Positions 1-6,654 of a stretch of 21,927 bases of DNA are shown here, one piece after another. Made by a program: the position numbers and the translations under genes. Each line of letters opens with the position of its first letter. The first letter of the stretch is position 1. The notes under the pieces were generated by a model that saw only the letters and a program-made list of their open reading frames with translations, was not told where the DNA came from and did no database searches. Origin of the DNA: JBPCRW01 sp050996405 (GTDB lineage: Bacteria > Acidobacteriota > Blastocatellia > Pyrinomonadales > Pyrinomonadaceae); the NCBI GenBank assembly GCA_050996405.1, contig JBPCRW010000026.1, positions 1-21,927 on the forward strand. Reading direction: 5' to 3'.

Positions 1-687
1 ACGACTCCGCCCGACGAAGTGGCGGCAATCGTCATCGAAGCCGTGCAGGGCGAAGGCGGCTACATTCCCGCGCCGAAAGCGTTTATGCAAGCCATCCGGC
101 GCATCTGCGACGAACACGGCATCGTGATGGTTGTGGACGAAGTGCAGTCTGGAATGGGGCGCACGGGAAAAATGTTCGCGCTCGACCATTACGATGTCAA
201 AACCGACGTGATTTGTCTCGCTAAGGGCATCGGTTCGGGTTTGCCGATTGGCGTTTGCACGGCGAAAGACTCGATTATGAACTGGGAAAAAGGCGCGCAC
301 GCTTCGACCTTCGGCGGAAACCCGGTCTGCATTATGGCGGCTCTGAAAACGATTGAACTGCTTGAAAACGGCTTGGTCGAAAACTCTAAAAAAGTCGGCG
401 CGTATCTCGAAGCGGGTTTGAATAAACTAAAAGACAAATACGACGTTATCGGCGACGTGCGCGGTCTCGGAATGATGCTCGGCATTGAATTTGTAACCGA
501 TAAAAAGACGCTCGCCCCTGCGCCCGAACTGCGCGACAAAATCGAATACGCCTGCTACGAACGCGGGCTTATTATCTTAGGCTGCGGCGCAAATTCGATT
601 CGCTGGTCGCCCGCTTTAATTTTGACAAAGGAAAATGTGAATGTCGCGCTCGAAATTTTCGACGCGGCAATCGCGGCTTCGATTTAG
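1..687 (+). CDS. Class III PLP-dependent aminotransferase, C-terminal part (GabT/ArgD-like)
   Basis: The reading frame is open from the first base, so the N-terminal part lies outside the window. The visible 228 codons carry the class III aminotransferase signature: a VQGEGGY segment near the start, the PLP-contacting VVDEVQSG motif, and the Schiff-base lysine in LAKGIGSGLPIG (codon at 223). HASTFGGNP follows, and then the small C-terminal domain. Family members use PLP to move an omega- or alpha-amino group to 2-oxoglutarate in the cytoplasm. Acetylornithine, GABA and ornithine aminotransferases share these motifs, so the substrate cannot be read from this fragment. A strong terminator follows 21 bases after the stop, so this is the last gene of its transcript. 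The family call is secure; the substrate is open. Confidence 0.93.
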   Translation, partial: TTPPDEVAAIVIEAVQGEGGYIPAPKAFMQAIRRICDEHGIVMVVDEVQSGMGRTGKMFALDHYDVKTDVICLAKGIGSGLPIGVCTAKDSIMNWEKGAHASTFGGNPVCIMAALKTIELLENGLVENSKKVGAYLEAGLNKLKDKYDVIGDVRGLGMMLGIEFVTDKKTLAPAPELRDKIEYACYERGLIILGCGANSIRWSPALILTKENVNVALEIFDAAIAASI

Positions 688-708
688 ACAGATAATTTTC
701 TGGTTTCC

Positions 709-734
709 AAAGGCGGTTTTCGAGCCGCCTTTTT
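709..734 (+). terminator. Intrinsic terminator after the aminotransferase gene
   Basis: An 8-bp stem (AAAGGCGG with CCGCCTTT) closes an 8-nt loop and runs into a short T tract. It sits 21 bases past the aminotransferase stop and just before the putative lipoprotein promoter. Confidence 0.85.
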
Positions 735-737
735 ATG

Positions 738-766
738 TTGACTTGAGTATTTATTAAACATAAACT
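738..766 (+). promoter_or_regulatory. Putative sigma-70 promoter of the lipoprotein gene
   Basis: TTGACT at 738-743 and TAAACT at 761-766 are separated by 17 bp and lie immediately after the terminator of the previous gene. The implied 5' leader is about 50 nt and AT-rich. The -35 box is good and the -10 box is moderate. Confidence 0.45.
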
Positions 767-821
767 TTACCGCATATAGATTTGAGATTTTTTAATTTTT
801 AAATTTAAAGGAGAATTTAAA

Positions 822-1295
822 ATGAAAAAATTATTGCTTTCCGGCGCGATTTTAGGTTTGCTGTGCCTGACCGCCTGTTCTTCGAGCCAATCGTCGTCAA
901 ACAACAACACTTATAATTCCGGCAGTTCGCCAACACCGACCGCGACGGCTAAGATAATGACAACAAGCACTAATTTAAATACCGCCAGCACCGCGCCAAC
1001 CGCGACGGGCGGCGTGAATACTGTCGGCAGCGCGAATACCGCCAATACCGCGACGGACGAATACAAAGATGTCGAGGATGCCGCCTGCCGCCTCTATCTC
1101 GGCACTCTCAAAACGCTGGCAACCTGTGAATCAATCACGGACGCGCAGCGAAAGCAGTATTCCGCCACCTACGCTGAATCATTAAAAGCCTTTGAAGCCG
1201 ACATTCCCAATGCTGAAGCGCGAAAGGCGCGGGCAACGGGCTGCGCGATAACCAATAACGTCATTCAGCCCTTAGCGGCGAAATGTAAAGGTTAG
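822..1295 (+). CDS. Small predicted lipoprotein with Thr/Asn/Ala-rich linker
   Basis: The 157-aa product starts with a lipoprotein signal peptide: basic MKK, a hydrophobic core and the lipobox LTAC, with the lipidated cysteine at residue 19. The ATG is set by an AAAGGAG Shine-Dalgarno about 8 nt upstream. Residues 20-80 are low-complexity Ser/Asn/Thr/Ala with short Thr-Ala-rich repeats, which looks like a flexible tether. The small C-terminal domain (81-157) contains four cysteines (89, 102, 141, 155), which could form two disulfides in the periplasm. I do not recognise the family. The gene appears monocistronic, with its own promoter and a repeat cluster downstream. Export and lipidation are well supported; the function is unknown. 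Confidence 0.85.
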   Translation: MKKLLLSGAILGLLCLTACSSSQSSSNNNTYNSGSSPTPTATAKIMTTSTNLNTASTAPTATGGVNTVGSANTANTATDEYKDVEDAACRLYLGTLKTLATCESITDAQRKQYSATYAESLKAFEADIPNAEARKARATGCAITNNVIQPLAAKCKG

Positions 1296-1368
1296 ATAAA
1301 ATATCACCGCAAAAAGATATAAAATTCGCGGAAATTAGAACAAATTTCAGTTTTATGAAATACGTTTG

Positions 1369-1531
1369 TAGGAGGCAGGTGTCTTGTGTCTGCCCAATGA
1401 GTAATAGGGGCAGGTCTTGTGCCTGCCCAATGCGCCGAACGCCGCAAACACTTGTTCCCGAACTCCATTTTGCAATCCAATCACACCTTTCCGCCCTGCA
1501 GCTGGTTGGGCAGGCACAAGACCTGCCCCTA
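1369..1531. repeat. Cluster of three short palindromic intergenic repeats
   Basis: Three related units occur here. Units at 1405-1430 and 1506-1531 are exact 26-bp reverse complements of each other, and a diverged unit lies at 1369-1397. Each unit is itself a hairpin: GGGCAGG pairs with CCTGCCC around a 7-nt loop in the intact copies. The 75-bp core between the outer exact units shows no gene. The whole stretch without a gene, 1296-1625, holds only this cluster and AT-rich DNA. It resembles REP- or MITE-like dispersed repeats; no transposase is present. The exact inverted pair could form a long stem in RNA. Confidence 0.8.
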
Positions 1532-1625
1532 CGAATTTTATATTTTGTATTATATTCAGATAAAAACCGCTCTAGTTTCCGCATCCTCCCTTCGCGGCGA
1601 TAGAGTTTTATCTCGAATCGATTTT

Positions 1626-2075
1626 TTACTGGGTCGGCTTAACCGGCTCTTTTTTCTGTGCCGGTTTTTCGACGTGGCTGGCGGTTGTCCAGGCGGCGAG
1701 TTTGCCGACGTTATCGCGGTATTTGTTTTTTACCACGCCGTCCAGAATCCGCACAGCCTGCATCCCGCGCCGGACGACCGCGCCGATTTCGGCAGTCGCG
1801 GCAACGTGCGTGTCGCGTGCCGACGAAGGCGCGTTCATACTCTGCTGAAAAGCCGTAATATCATCGGTTAAATCGCTCAAAAAGTCGGCAGGCAGATCGT
1901 ATTCGATAAAAGCGTCTTCATACGGACTCATCGCCGCGATAAAAGCATTAGCGGCAGCTAGATTTTGGTCTGTCATATTGCGCGGCATCCGAAACAGTTC
2001 GGAAATTCCGGCAAATTGATATTCCATCGAATTCGCCGTGCGGGAGATTTCCGCGCCCGTTTCGTGACTTTTTAT
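1626..2075 (-). pseudogene. 5'-truncated remnant of a hypothetical protein family
   Basis: An open frame gives a 133-aa protein from an ATG at 2027, but that ATG has no ribosome binding site. The same frame stays family-like upstream of it (residues AEISRTANS) until a TGA at 2076-2078. From memory, related acidobacterial proteins are about 200 aa, with an N-terminal region before an 'AISRTARAM'-like segment, then an FRxPRN segment, an ELPADFL-like segment and a VxATAxI segment. The last three are recognisable here as FRMPRN, DLPADFL and HVAATAEI. The N-terminal third is missing, and I saw no continuation in the other frames just upstream. A charged Lys/Pro tail ends the frame. I infer decay by 5' truncation; a short functional version cannot be excluded. 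Confidence 0.55.
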
Positions 2076-2162
2076 TCAAAGAGTAAAGGCAATGATTGTC
2101 AGATTTATTTTTTCTGTTTTGAATAAAGCCGCGAATAAGGCATTCGGCTCGTATGACTATTG

Positions 2163-2194
2163 CGGATTCTTTCTTGAATCCGTTCTATTTTTTT
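2163..2194 (+). terminator. Hairpin with T-rich tail, possible terminator
   Basis: CGGATTC (2163-2169) pairs perfectly with GAATCCG (2176-2182) around a 6-nt loop, and on the plus strand a T-rich stretch follows. No plus-strand gene ends close by. The hairpin lies 2 bases past the stop of the leftward zinc-ribbon gene, so it may instead protect that transcript's 3' end. Confidence 0.4.
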
Positions 2195-2397
2195 AACATT
2201 ACCCTTTTCTTTTGAATAGAAAGTTGGACATCAATTTCTTCACTGCATTCACGACAAAAGGTTTTAAACTCATCAATAAAATGAGAATCTATGATTTCAA
2301 AATCGCCATCTTCAAATTGGAAAACGTCGTAACGATTCGGTTCTGAAATAAATTCATCAGAATCGCATTCGGGACAGTTTTTTCTAGACTTTGCCAT
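2185..2397 (-). CDS. Small acidic protein with two CxxC pairs (zinc-ribbon-like)
   Basis: The 70-aa product has CPEC (Cys8, Cys11) near the N-terminus and CREC (Cys48, Cys51) near the C-terminus. This is the spacing of a small treble-clef or zinc-ribbon fold, with an acidic, aromatic-rich insert between the pairs. The N-terminus (MAKSRK) and C-terminus (QKKRVMLKK) are basic. A purine-rich AAAGAGAA precedes the ATG by about 8 nt as a modest ribosome binding site. A short protein-like frame without a start codon ends two bases upstream. Zinc binding is inferred from the cysteines; I do not recognise a named family or function. Confidence 0.65.
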   Translation of the reverse strand: MAKSRKNCPECDSDEFISEPNRYDVFQFEDGDFEIIDSHFIDEFKTFCRECSEEIDVQLSIQKKRVMLKK

Positions 2398-2399
2398 TG

Positions 2400-2558
2400 T
2401 TAAAAATTCTCTTTAATGTGAAAGTTTCGAGCTTTAGCAATTACGATTGAATTGTAGTCATTCGGATTACGAAACTCAAATTGCCAAATTCTATAAATAT
2501 CGCCGATTTTATCAAAGGAAATTCTTAGAAAAAAATTAAACGGCTGGCATTGCGGATG
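2400..2558 (-). pseudogene. Start-less protein-like frame upstream of the zinc-ribbon gene
   Basis: Reading leftward, 52 codons stay open between a TGA at 2559-2561 and a TAA two bases before the zinc-ribbon ATG. The translation looks protein-like (for example GDIYRIWQFEFRNPNDYNS) and has no ATG, GTG or TTG start. Its stop-start spacing with the next gene resembles an operon. It may be the 3' remnant of a lost gene, or chance. A candidate promoter and the PrcB-gene terminator overlap it, which argues against an intact gene. Confidence 0.3.
2451..2479 (-). promoter_or_regulatory. Putative promoter of the small zinc-ribbon gene
   Basis: On the minus strand, TTGAGT (2479-2474) and TACAAT (2456-2451) are exactly 17 bp apart, giving a leader of roughly 45-50 nt before the ATG at 2397. 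It lies downstream of the terminator that closes the preceding leftward transcript. It overlaps a protein-like frame, so it is tentative. Confidence 0.4.
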
Positions 2559-2568
2559 TCAACCGTTT
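2529..2568 (-). terminator. Intrinsic terminator closing the long leftward gene run
   Basis: On the minus strand, AAACGG (2568-2563) pairs with CCGTTT (2543-2538). An inner imperfect pairing between TTGACAT and ATGCCAG extends the stem. AA and seven T residues follow (2535-2529). It lies about 35 bases past the stop of the PrcB-like gene. Confidence 0.75.
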
Positions 2569-2603
2569 CAGCGCAAATGAATTTCCGTTTTCCGCGCTAA
2601 ACT

Positions 2604-3494
2604 TTATTTATACTTTACGGCTTCGAGTTTTCCGCGCGCCATAAATCCGTCGGCGACATTCGGCGGAAGCGATTCAAAATCGAGCGCGAGTTTTTTGTCG
2701 GCTGCCGTTCCCGAAACTTTTAATGCCGGACGCGGCGCATCCGCAAAATTTCCCGCGTCGAGCCGTTCAAATACGACCATTCCGTCTTTCAACACGCCCG
2801 AAACTGTTTCCGCGAGTTTTCTACGGCTTTCACTTCCCTTGCCCGACAAGTTAAAAATGTATGTCAAATGGTCGCCGAAAGTTAAAACGCCGATTGTGCC
2901 TTCCGCGCCGAATTTTTTGCCGCGTCCGGCAATTCCGCCCGAAAACTCGAAATCGCACTTGGTCACGCGATACGTCTTCAAATTATTTGTCCACGTCGCG
3001 GTCATTTCGAGATTTAACGCCTGATTTTCGTCAACCGGCACGAGCGCGATTTGAAACGGATAAGTTATGATTTGCGCGGTCATCGCGCCCTTTGGCGGAG
3101 CGTTCATATCGATAATCGTTTTATCAGAAACTTTGCGAATTGCGACCGACCAGCCGCCCGTATTTCGCGTTCCGGCAAACGCGGCGACGACCGCCGTTTT
3201 ACTGAAATCAATCGTCGAACTCGCCTGTAAGCCTTCGACCAGAGCGCGCATTTCAGCATAAGTTTCCGCGTCCCGCGCCACAAAAATAAACGGTATTTCG
3301 ACTTTCGACTGTGAACCTTCGAGCAGAATTTTGTAATCCGATTCCGCATTGTTAATCGGCGGTTTCGTAATCGGTTTAATGATTTTTGTTTTTGATTTTG
3401 CGGCTGTTTTTTTCTTTTTAGTCTGCGCGTCCGCGCCGTTTAAAAATAAACCGAATGATAAAATTACCAAGATAAAAATTTTGTGGATTTCCAT
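2604..3494 (-). CDS. Exported protein with PrcB-like domain
   Basis: The 296-aa protein has a cleavable signal peptide (1-23, ending GADA) followed by a Lys/Thr-rich linker. Residues about 60-156 fit the PrcB C-terminal domain: a strand ending FAGTRNTGGWSVAIRKV, then a proline-containing turn and TYPFQIALVPV, matching the 'G-x-[RK]-x-TGG-[YW]-[SG]' pattern of that family. PrcB was named from a Treponema dentinilytic protease complex; most homologues are uncharacterised secreted proteins. Residues 160-296 form a second domain I cannot name. The ATG is supported by an AGGAGA site 9 nt upstream. It is the last gene before a terminator and lies 80 bases after the amidohydrolase stop. Location in the periplasm or at the surface is inferred. 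Confidence 0.75.
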   Translation of the reverse strand: MEIHKIFILVILSFGLFLNGADAQTKKKKTAAKSKTKIIKPITKPPINNAESDYKILLEGSQSKVEIPFIFVARDAETYAEMRALVEGLQASSTIDFSKTAVVAAFAGTRNTGGWSVAIRKVSDKTIIDMNAPPKGAMTAQIITYPFQIALVPVDENQALNLEMTATWTNNLKTYRVTKCDFEFSGGIAGRGKKFGAEGTIGVLTFGDHLTYIFNLSGKGSESRRKLAETVSGVLKDGMVVFERLDAGNFADAPRPALKVSGTAADKKLALDFESLPPNVADGFMARGKLEAVKYK

Positions 3495-3574
3495 AAATTT
3501 ATTTCTCCTGCCCGTTTTTGACAGGCGTTTGCGGAACGGAAAATTCTATACGAACTTGCAGTTTTTGTCCGTCC

Positions 3575-4975
3575 CTAAATGCTGCCGTTCATTTTGCGGG
3601 CGATTTCCGCTATCTTAAATCGCGCTTCGCGTTCGTCAACATTTCGCAATTCGCCGTCCGCGTAGATTTCCTCGCCCGCAACGATTGTCAATCGAACGTC
3701 CCGCGCGTTTGACGCGAAAACCAGCGCGGAATAAACGTCGTGAACCGGCTGCTGCGCCGCGTGATTCAGCGAAACGACAATCAAATCAGCTTGCTTTCCC
3801 GCGTCGAGCGTTCCGATTTCCCGTTCCATTCCAAGCGCGCGCGCCGCGCCGAGCGTTGCCGTTTCGAGAATTTTTTCGGCGGTCACGAGATAATCTTTAT
3901 CGTCGCGCGAGCGGGCAAAGAGGGCTGCGAAACGCGCTTCTTCCAGAATGTCGCAAGTGTTGTTGCTCGCCACCGAATCGCTGCCGAAACCGACGCGCAG
4001 ATTTTTCTCCAGAAATTTTTCCAGCGGCGCGATGCCGTGACCGAATTTCGCGTTCGACTTCGGACAATGCGCGATTCCAGAATCGGTTTCCGCAATCAAC
4101 TCAAAATCTTTTTCGCCGGTTTTGACGCAGTGCGCGAGCAGCGGTTTCGCACGCAAAATTCCTGTGTTCGCAAGATATTCAATCGGGCTGACGCGTGGCG
4201 CATCCCAAGTCAAATCAAACTTTTCATACATCCGCGCGAAAAATCCCGCGCCGTTTTTTAGGAAAGCGATTTCGTCAGCGGATTCGGCAGCGTGAATCGA
4301 AATTTTGATGTTTTCGCTCGTCGCATAACTTGCAATTTCCTCAAACAATTTCCGGCTGACTGTATAAGGCGAGTGCGGCGAAATCCCGACTTTGACCAAA
4401 TCGGTTTCGCCCGTTTTCAGCGCGAGAAATTTTTCTTTGAGTTTTATAAAATCTTCCGCAGCGGTTTCATTTTTCGGCGAGAAATCCGTCTCCTGAAAAA
4501 CCACGCCGCGCAAGCCTGTTTTCTTTAACGCTTCGAGTCCGGCGCGTCCGTTGCGCCCGATGTCCGCAAAACAGGTGACTCCGGCTCGCGCGCCTTCAAT
4601 CGCACCCCACAAAGCGGAAGTTTCGATGTCCGCAACAGTTAATTTTTCGGCGCGAGTTTTGGAAAGCGTCAACAACCATGCGGAAAAATCGTCTTCGAGA
4701 TAATCGAGAAATCCGCGCATCGCCGTCAGTTCGAGATGCGAATGCGCGTTGATTAAACCGGGCATTATCGCGGCTTCGGAGAAATTTTCAAACTTCGCTT
4801 CTGGAAAATCTTGTTTGAGTTTTTCGACTTTTCCAACGGCAGCAATTTTATCTTTTTCAAACGCGACCGCGCCGCCGGAAATCGGTTCGCCGGAAATCGG
4901 CACGACCCAATCGGCGGACAAAATCCTAATGTTGTTGGTTAAATTGGACGGCTTTTTTTTCTGCTTACCGCTCAC
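3575..4975 (-). CDS. Amidohydrolase, SAH/aminodeoxyfutalosine deaminase type
   Basis: The 466-aa protein belongs to the Atz/Trz-type metal-dependent amidohydrolases, which deaminate purine-like or triazine rings. The mononuclear metal site is complete: His78 and His80 (NAHSHLE), His228, His282 and Asp333 (GFGSDS), plus the catalytic glutamate Glu231 in HAAES. His201 sits in GISPHSPYT. The segment after HAAES (FLKNGAGFFARMYEKF, later RVSPIEYLANTGIL) resembles 6-aminodeoxyfutalosine deaminases of the futalosine menaquinone route. S-adenosylhomocysteine or methylthioadenosine deaminase is the alternative. The start is GTG, overlapping the TGA of the lytic transglycosylase gene by 4 nt (GTGA), which suggests translational coupling. 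The first ten or so residues derive from a heptad-repeat tract. Superfamily certain, substrate unsure. Confidence 0.88.
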   Translation of the reverse strand: MSGKQKKKPSNLTNNIRILSADWVVPISGEPISGGAVAFEKDKIAAVGKVEKLKQDFPEAKFENFSEAAIMPGLINAHSHLELTAMRGFLDYLEDDFSAWLLTLSKTRAEKLTVADIETSALWGAIEGARAGVTCFADIGRNGRAGLEALKKTGLRGVVFQETDFSPKNETAAEDFIKLKEKFLALKTGETDLVKVGISPHSPYTVSRKLFEEIASYATSENIKISIHAAESADEIAFLKNGAGFFARMYEKFDLTWDAPRVSPIEYLANTGILRAKPLLAHCVKTGEKDFELIAETDSGIAHCPKSNAKFGHGIAPLEKFLEKNLRVGFGSDSVASNNTCDILEEARFAALFARSRDDKDYLVTAEKILETATLGAARALGMEREIGTLDAGKQADLIVVSLNHAAQQPVHDVYSALVFASNARDVRLTIVAGEEIYADGELRNVDEREARFKIAEIARKMNGSI

Positions 4976-4991
4976 CGCTTACTGCTCACTT
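4964..4991. repeat. Heptad tract A (four 7-bp units) across a gene junction
   Basis: Four exact-phase heptads (CTTACCG, CTCACCG, CTTACTG, CTCACTT) cover the GTGA overlap between the lytic transglycosylase stop and the amidohydrolase start. On the coding strand each unit contains GTAAG or GTGAG, so the tract supplies both the stop and the start codon. Confidence 0.8.
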
Positions 4992-5550
4992 TTCGATAGC
5001 GTTCCAGAATCGAAACGACGTAGGATTTGGTTGAAGGAATGTTTATCCGTTCGATAAATTCCTGTTCGGAAAGTGTCGAAGAATCCGCGTCTTTCGTCCA
5101 TTCGTCAACGCGGCTCGCACCGGCGTTATAAGCTGCCAGCGTCATCGCCGTTTCCGCTGGAAAACCGCGATACTGCTCGCCCGTTTTTTCCAGATACCAG
5201 CAGCCGATTTGGATATTTCGCTCCGGTTCGAGCAAAACCGAATCGAGGTCTTCGGAAACCTGTCTGGCAAATTCGCGCATGCCGGTTTCCTTTGCCCATT
5301 CCTGCGCGACGACGGGGCGAATCTGCATCAGCCCGATTTCTTCCGCCGCGCCGCGTTTCCAAGCGCGAAAATAAGTCTCTTCGTAAATGACGCTCCACAC
5401 CAATTTCGGGTCGAGACGATAGACTTTCGCCTGTCGCTCGATAATGTCGTCGTAACGATGAATCCAGTATTGATTGAAAAAATAAAGCCCGATTGCCAGC
5501 AAACACGCGCAGAAAGCAATCAAGCCGTAAATTTTGTAGCGACGATTCAT
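4972..5550 (-). CDS. Membrane-anchored lytic transglycosylase (SLT domain)
   Basis: The 192-aa protein has a short basic N-terminus, one membrane segment at about 8-26 (an uncleaved anchor or signal peptide) and an SLT domain from about 35 on. The catalytic glutamate is Glu58 in VIYEETYF. GLMQI (73-77) and AYNAG (140-144) are the other family motifs. Such enzymes cleave the MurNAc-GlcNAc bond of peptidoglycan in the periplasm, leaving 1,6-anhydroMurNAc. I start at the ATG at 5550. A further in-frame ATG at 5574 would add eight residues (MTIDHLPL) encoded purely by a heptad repeat. There is no clear ribosome binding site. The gene overlaps the next gene by 4 nt. Length is typical of small MltE/MltC-core-like enzymes. 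Confidence 0.88.
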   Translation of the reverse strand: MNRRYKIYGLIAFCACLLAIGLYFFNQYWIHRYDDIIERQAKVYRLDPKLVWSVIYEETYFRAWKRGAAEEIGLMQIRPVVAQEWAKETGMREFARQVSEDLDSVLLEPERNIQIGCWYLEKTGEQYRGFPAETAMTLAAYNAGASRVDEWTKDADSSTLSEQEFIERINIPSTKSYVVSILERYRKVSSKR

Positions 5551-5626
5551 CAATGGTAAATGGTCAATGGTCAATGGTCAATGGCTGTTTTTCATTAACC
5601 ATTTACCATTTACCATTTACCATTAA
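5550..5626. repeat. Heptad tracts B/C, converging inverted arrays of 11 x 7 bp
   Basis: The entire 77 bp divides into eleven in-phase heptads. The left arm has five units of the TCAATGG/TAAATGG type, the centre is CTGTTTT, and the right arm has five units of the CCATTTA/CCATTAA type. The arms are inverted copies with about one mismatch per unit and could fold into a roughly 35-bp stem. The tract fills the gap between the 258-aa gene (stop at 5628) and the lytic transglycosylase start. On the coding strand the downstream arm repeats TGA every 7 bases, giving stops in all three frames. Confidence 0.9.
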
Positions 5627-5627
5627 A

Positions 5628-6404
5628 TCAATTAAGTTTTTTGAATTTCTGCCAGTAAGTTGACGGACGCACGGAAAAATCCACCCCTTCATACGCGGCG
5701 CGCAAAGTTGATTGGCTGACAATATGTCCTTGCAGCCAGACTTCGGCTTGCAGGCTCTCGCCGATTTTCAACTCGCCATTTAAAGCGCGCTGATTGACCA
5801 AAATTTCCAGTCGAAAATCACCCAAATCCAGATAAATCCAGTATAAAGTGCTGCCCGAAACGGAATTGTTGAGCGTTTTGAAAGCCAGAATTTTTCCGCA
5901 CAAACTCCAATCGTTTTCGTGTTTCCTTTTATTTTCGACCAGAGATTTCCAAATTGGTTTGCAGTTTTTTTCCACAACTTTTGCCTGATAAGCCAATCCG
6001 CATAATCCGATGGTCAAAGTTCCCTGCTGAAAATTTTTCTCGCCGACTTCGGTTAAATTTTGCAGTTCAAATAAAACTTCCGCGTCGGTGTCTTCGATAA
6101 AACCGTGAATTAACGCTTCGCCTTCTTCGTCAAATTCGTTGGAAATCCAAGGCGAAACGCACTGCGTAAATTGGGCGCGAAAAGCGGGGCGGCAATCGGC
6201 ATGAACAACTTCGCCCGATGCCGATTCGTATAACACCGTCCAGACTTCCAAACCTTCGCCCAAACGCCAGCAGCGACCATGCAGAACGCCGCTTTTGCGC
6301 GTCACGCACGACGCTTCGCCGCGCCGTTCCGCATCTTCGGCTAAATTGTTGAATGCCGTTTGATTGGAAATTTCCAAACCGATGGCATCGAAAGCGATTT
6401 CCAT
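5628..6404 (-). CDS. Hypothetical protein, 258 aa
   Basis: The protein has no signal peptide or membrane segment and is probably cytoplasmic. Its N-terminal half (1-150) is rich in Cys, Trp and acidic residues (RCWRLGEGLEVWTVLYES, HADCRPAF). The C-terminal half (about 165-250) alternates strands around TLYWIYLDLGDFRLEILVNQ and LKIGESLQAEVWLQG, which looks like a small beta-barrel (OB-like) domain. I do not recognise a named family. The ATG lies 4 bases past the stop of the small antitoxin-like gene, so the two are likely cotranslated, although no Shine-Dalgarno site is visible. The gene ends directly against a heptad repeat tract. Coding status is well supported by length and composition; the function is unknown. 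Confidence 0.75.
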   Translation of the reverse strand: MEIAFDAIGLEISNQTAFNNLAEDAERRGEASCVTRKSGVLHGRCWRLGEGLEVWTVLYESASGEVVHADCRPAFRAQFTQCVSPWISNEFDEEGEALIHGFIEDTDAEVLFELQNLTEVGEKNFQQGTLTIGLCGLAYQAKVVEKNCKPIWKSLVENKRKHENDWSLCGKILAFKTLNNSVSGSTLYWIYLDLGDFRLEILVNQRALNGELKIGESLQAEVWLQGHIVSQSTLRAAYEGVDFSVRPSTYWQKFKKLN

Positions 6405-6407
6405 AAT

Positions 6408-6608
6408 CTAATGTTCGGTGTCTGGCAATCGAGCGTTCCAGACTTCCGATTCTGAATCCGGAAGACGAAACTTGCTTTTCGATTCGCGCTTTTTCGTTTG
6501 ACCGGAACGCACCATTTCCGCAAACAAATCCATATCATAATCGGCTTCGCGCGACATTTCTTCACGAATCTCATGCAGAATTTCTAAAAATTTTGGACGG
6601 CGATACAT
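6408..6608 (-). CDS. Small antitoxin-like protein paired with the PIN toxin
   Basis: From the ATG at 6608 the product is 66 aa. Its core (MYRRPKFLEILHEIREEM, then a stretch with YDMDLFAEMVRSG) is a charged amphipathic helix pattern, as in small partner proteins of PIN-domain toxins. An in-frame ATG at 6647 would add 13 residues encoded by a heptad-repeat tract, so I reject it as the start. The last 20 or so residues (containing RLPD twice) come from two adjacent hairpins at 6420-6464 and look like repeat-derived material. The gene lies 46 bases downstream of the PIN gene and 3 bases before the 258-aa gene. The antitoxin role is inferred from size, helix pattern and position. Confidence 0.6.
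   Translation of the reverse strand: MYRRPKFLEILHEIREEMSREADYDMDLFAEMVRSGQTKKRESKSKFRLPDSESEVWNARLPDTEH
6420..6464. repeat. Two adjacent hairpins in the 3' end of the antitoxin-like gene
   Basis: GTCTGG (6420-6425) pairs with CCAGAC (6438-6443). CTTCC-GATTC (6443-6452) pairs with GAATC-CGGAAG (6454-6464) with one bulged base. Both lie in the coding sequence and encode its odd C-terminal tail, which suggests a REP-like insertion. Confidence 0.55.
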
Positions 6609-6612
6609 TCTA

Positions 6613-6654
6613 TTGTTAATCGTAAAGCGTAAATCGTGAATGGTCAATCACAAT
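6613..6654. repeat. Heptad tract D (six 7-bp units)
   Basis: Six exact-phase heptads (such as TCGTAAA, GCGTAAA and TCGTGAA) fill the junction between the PIN gene stop (from 6655) and the antitoxin-like start (6608). Four of the six show GT at heptad positions 3-4; the first has GT at the same place within TTGTTAA, and only the last unit departs. Confidence 0.85.

Noticed and set aside
1261..1871. Open frames of 80-150 codons over the repeat cluster and pseudogene
   Set aside because: They translate palindromic repeats (Cys/Pro-rich CAC-PM strings) and the antisense of the pseudogene; no domain seen.
3685..4261. Two long plus-strand open frames opposite the amidohydrolase gene
   Set aside because: Arg/Phe-rich translations typical of the antisense of a GC-biased gene; no motifs or ribosome binding sites.
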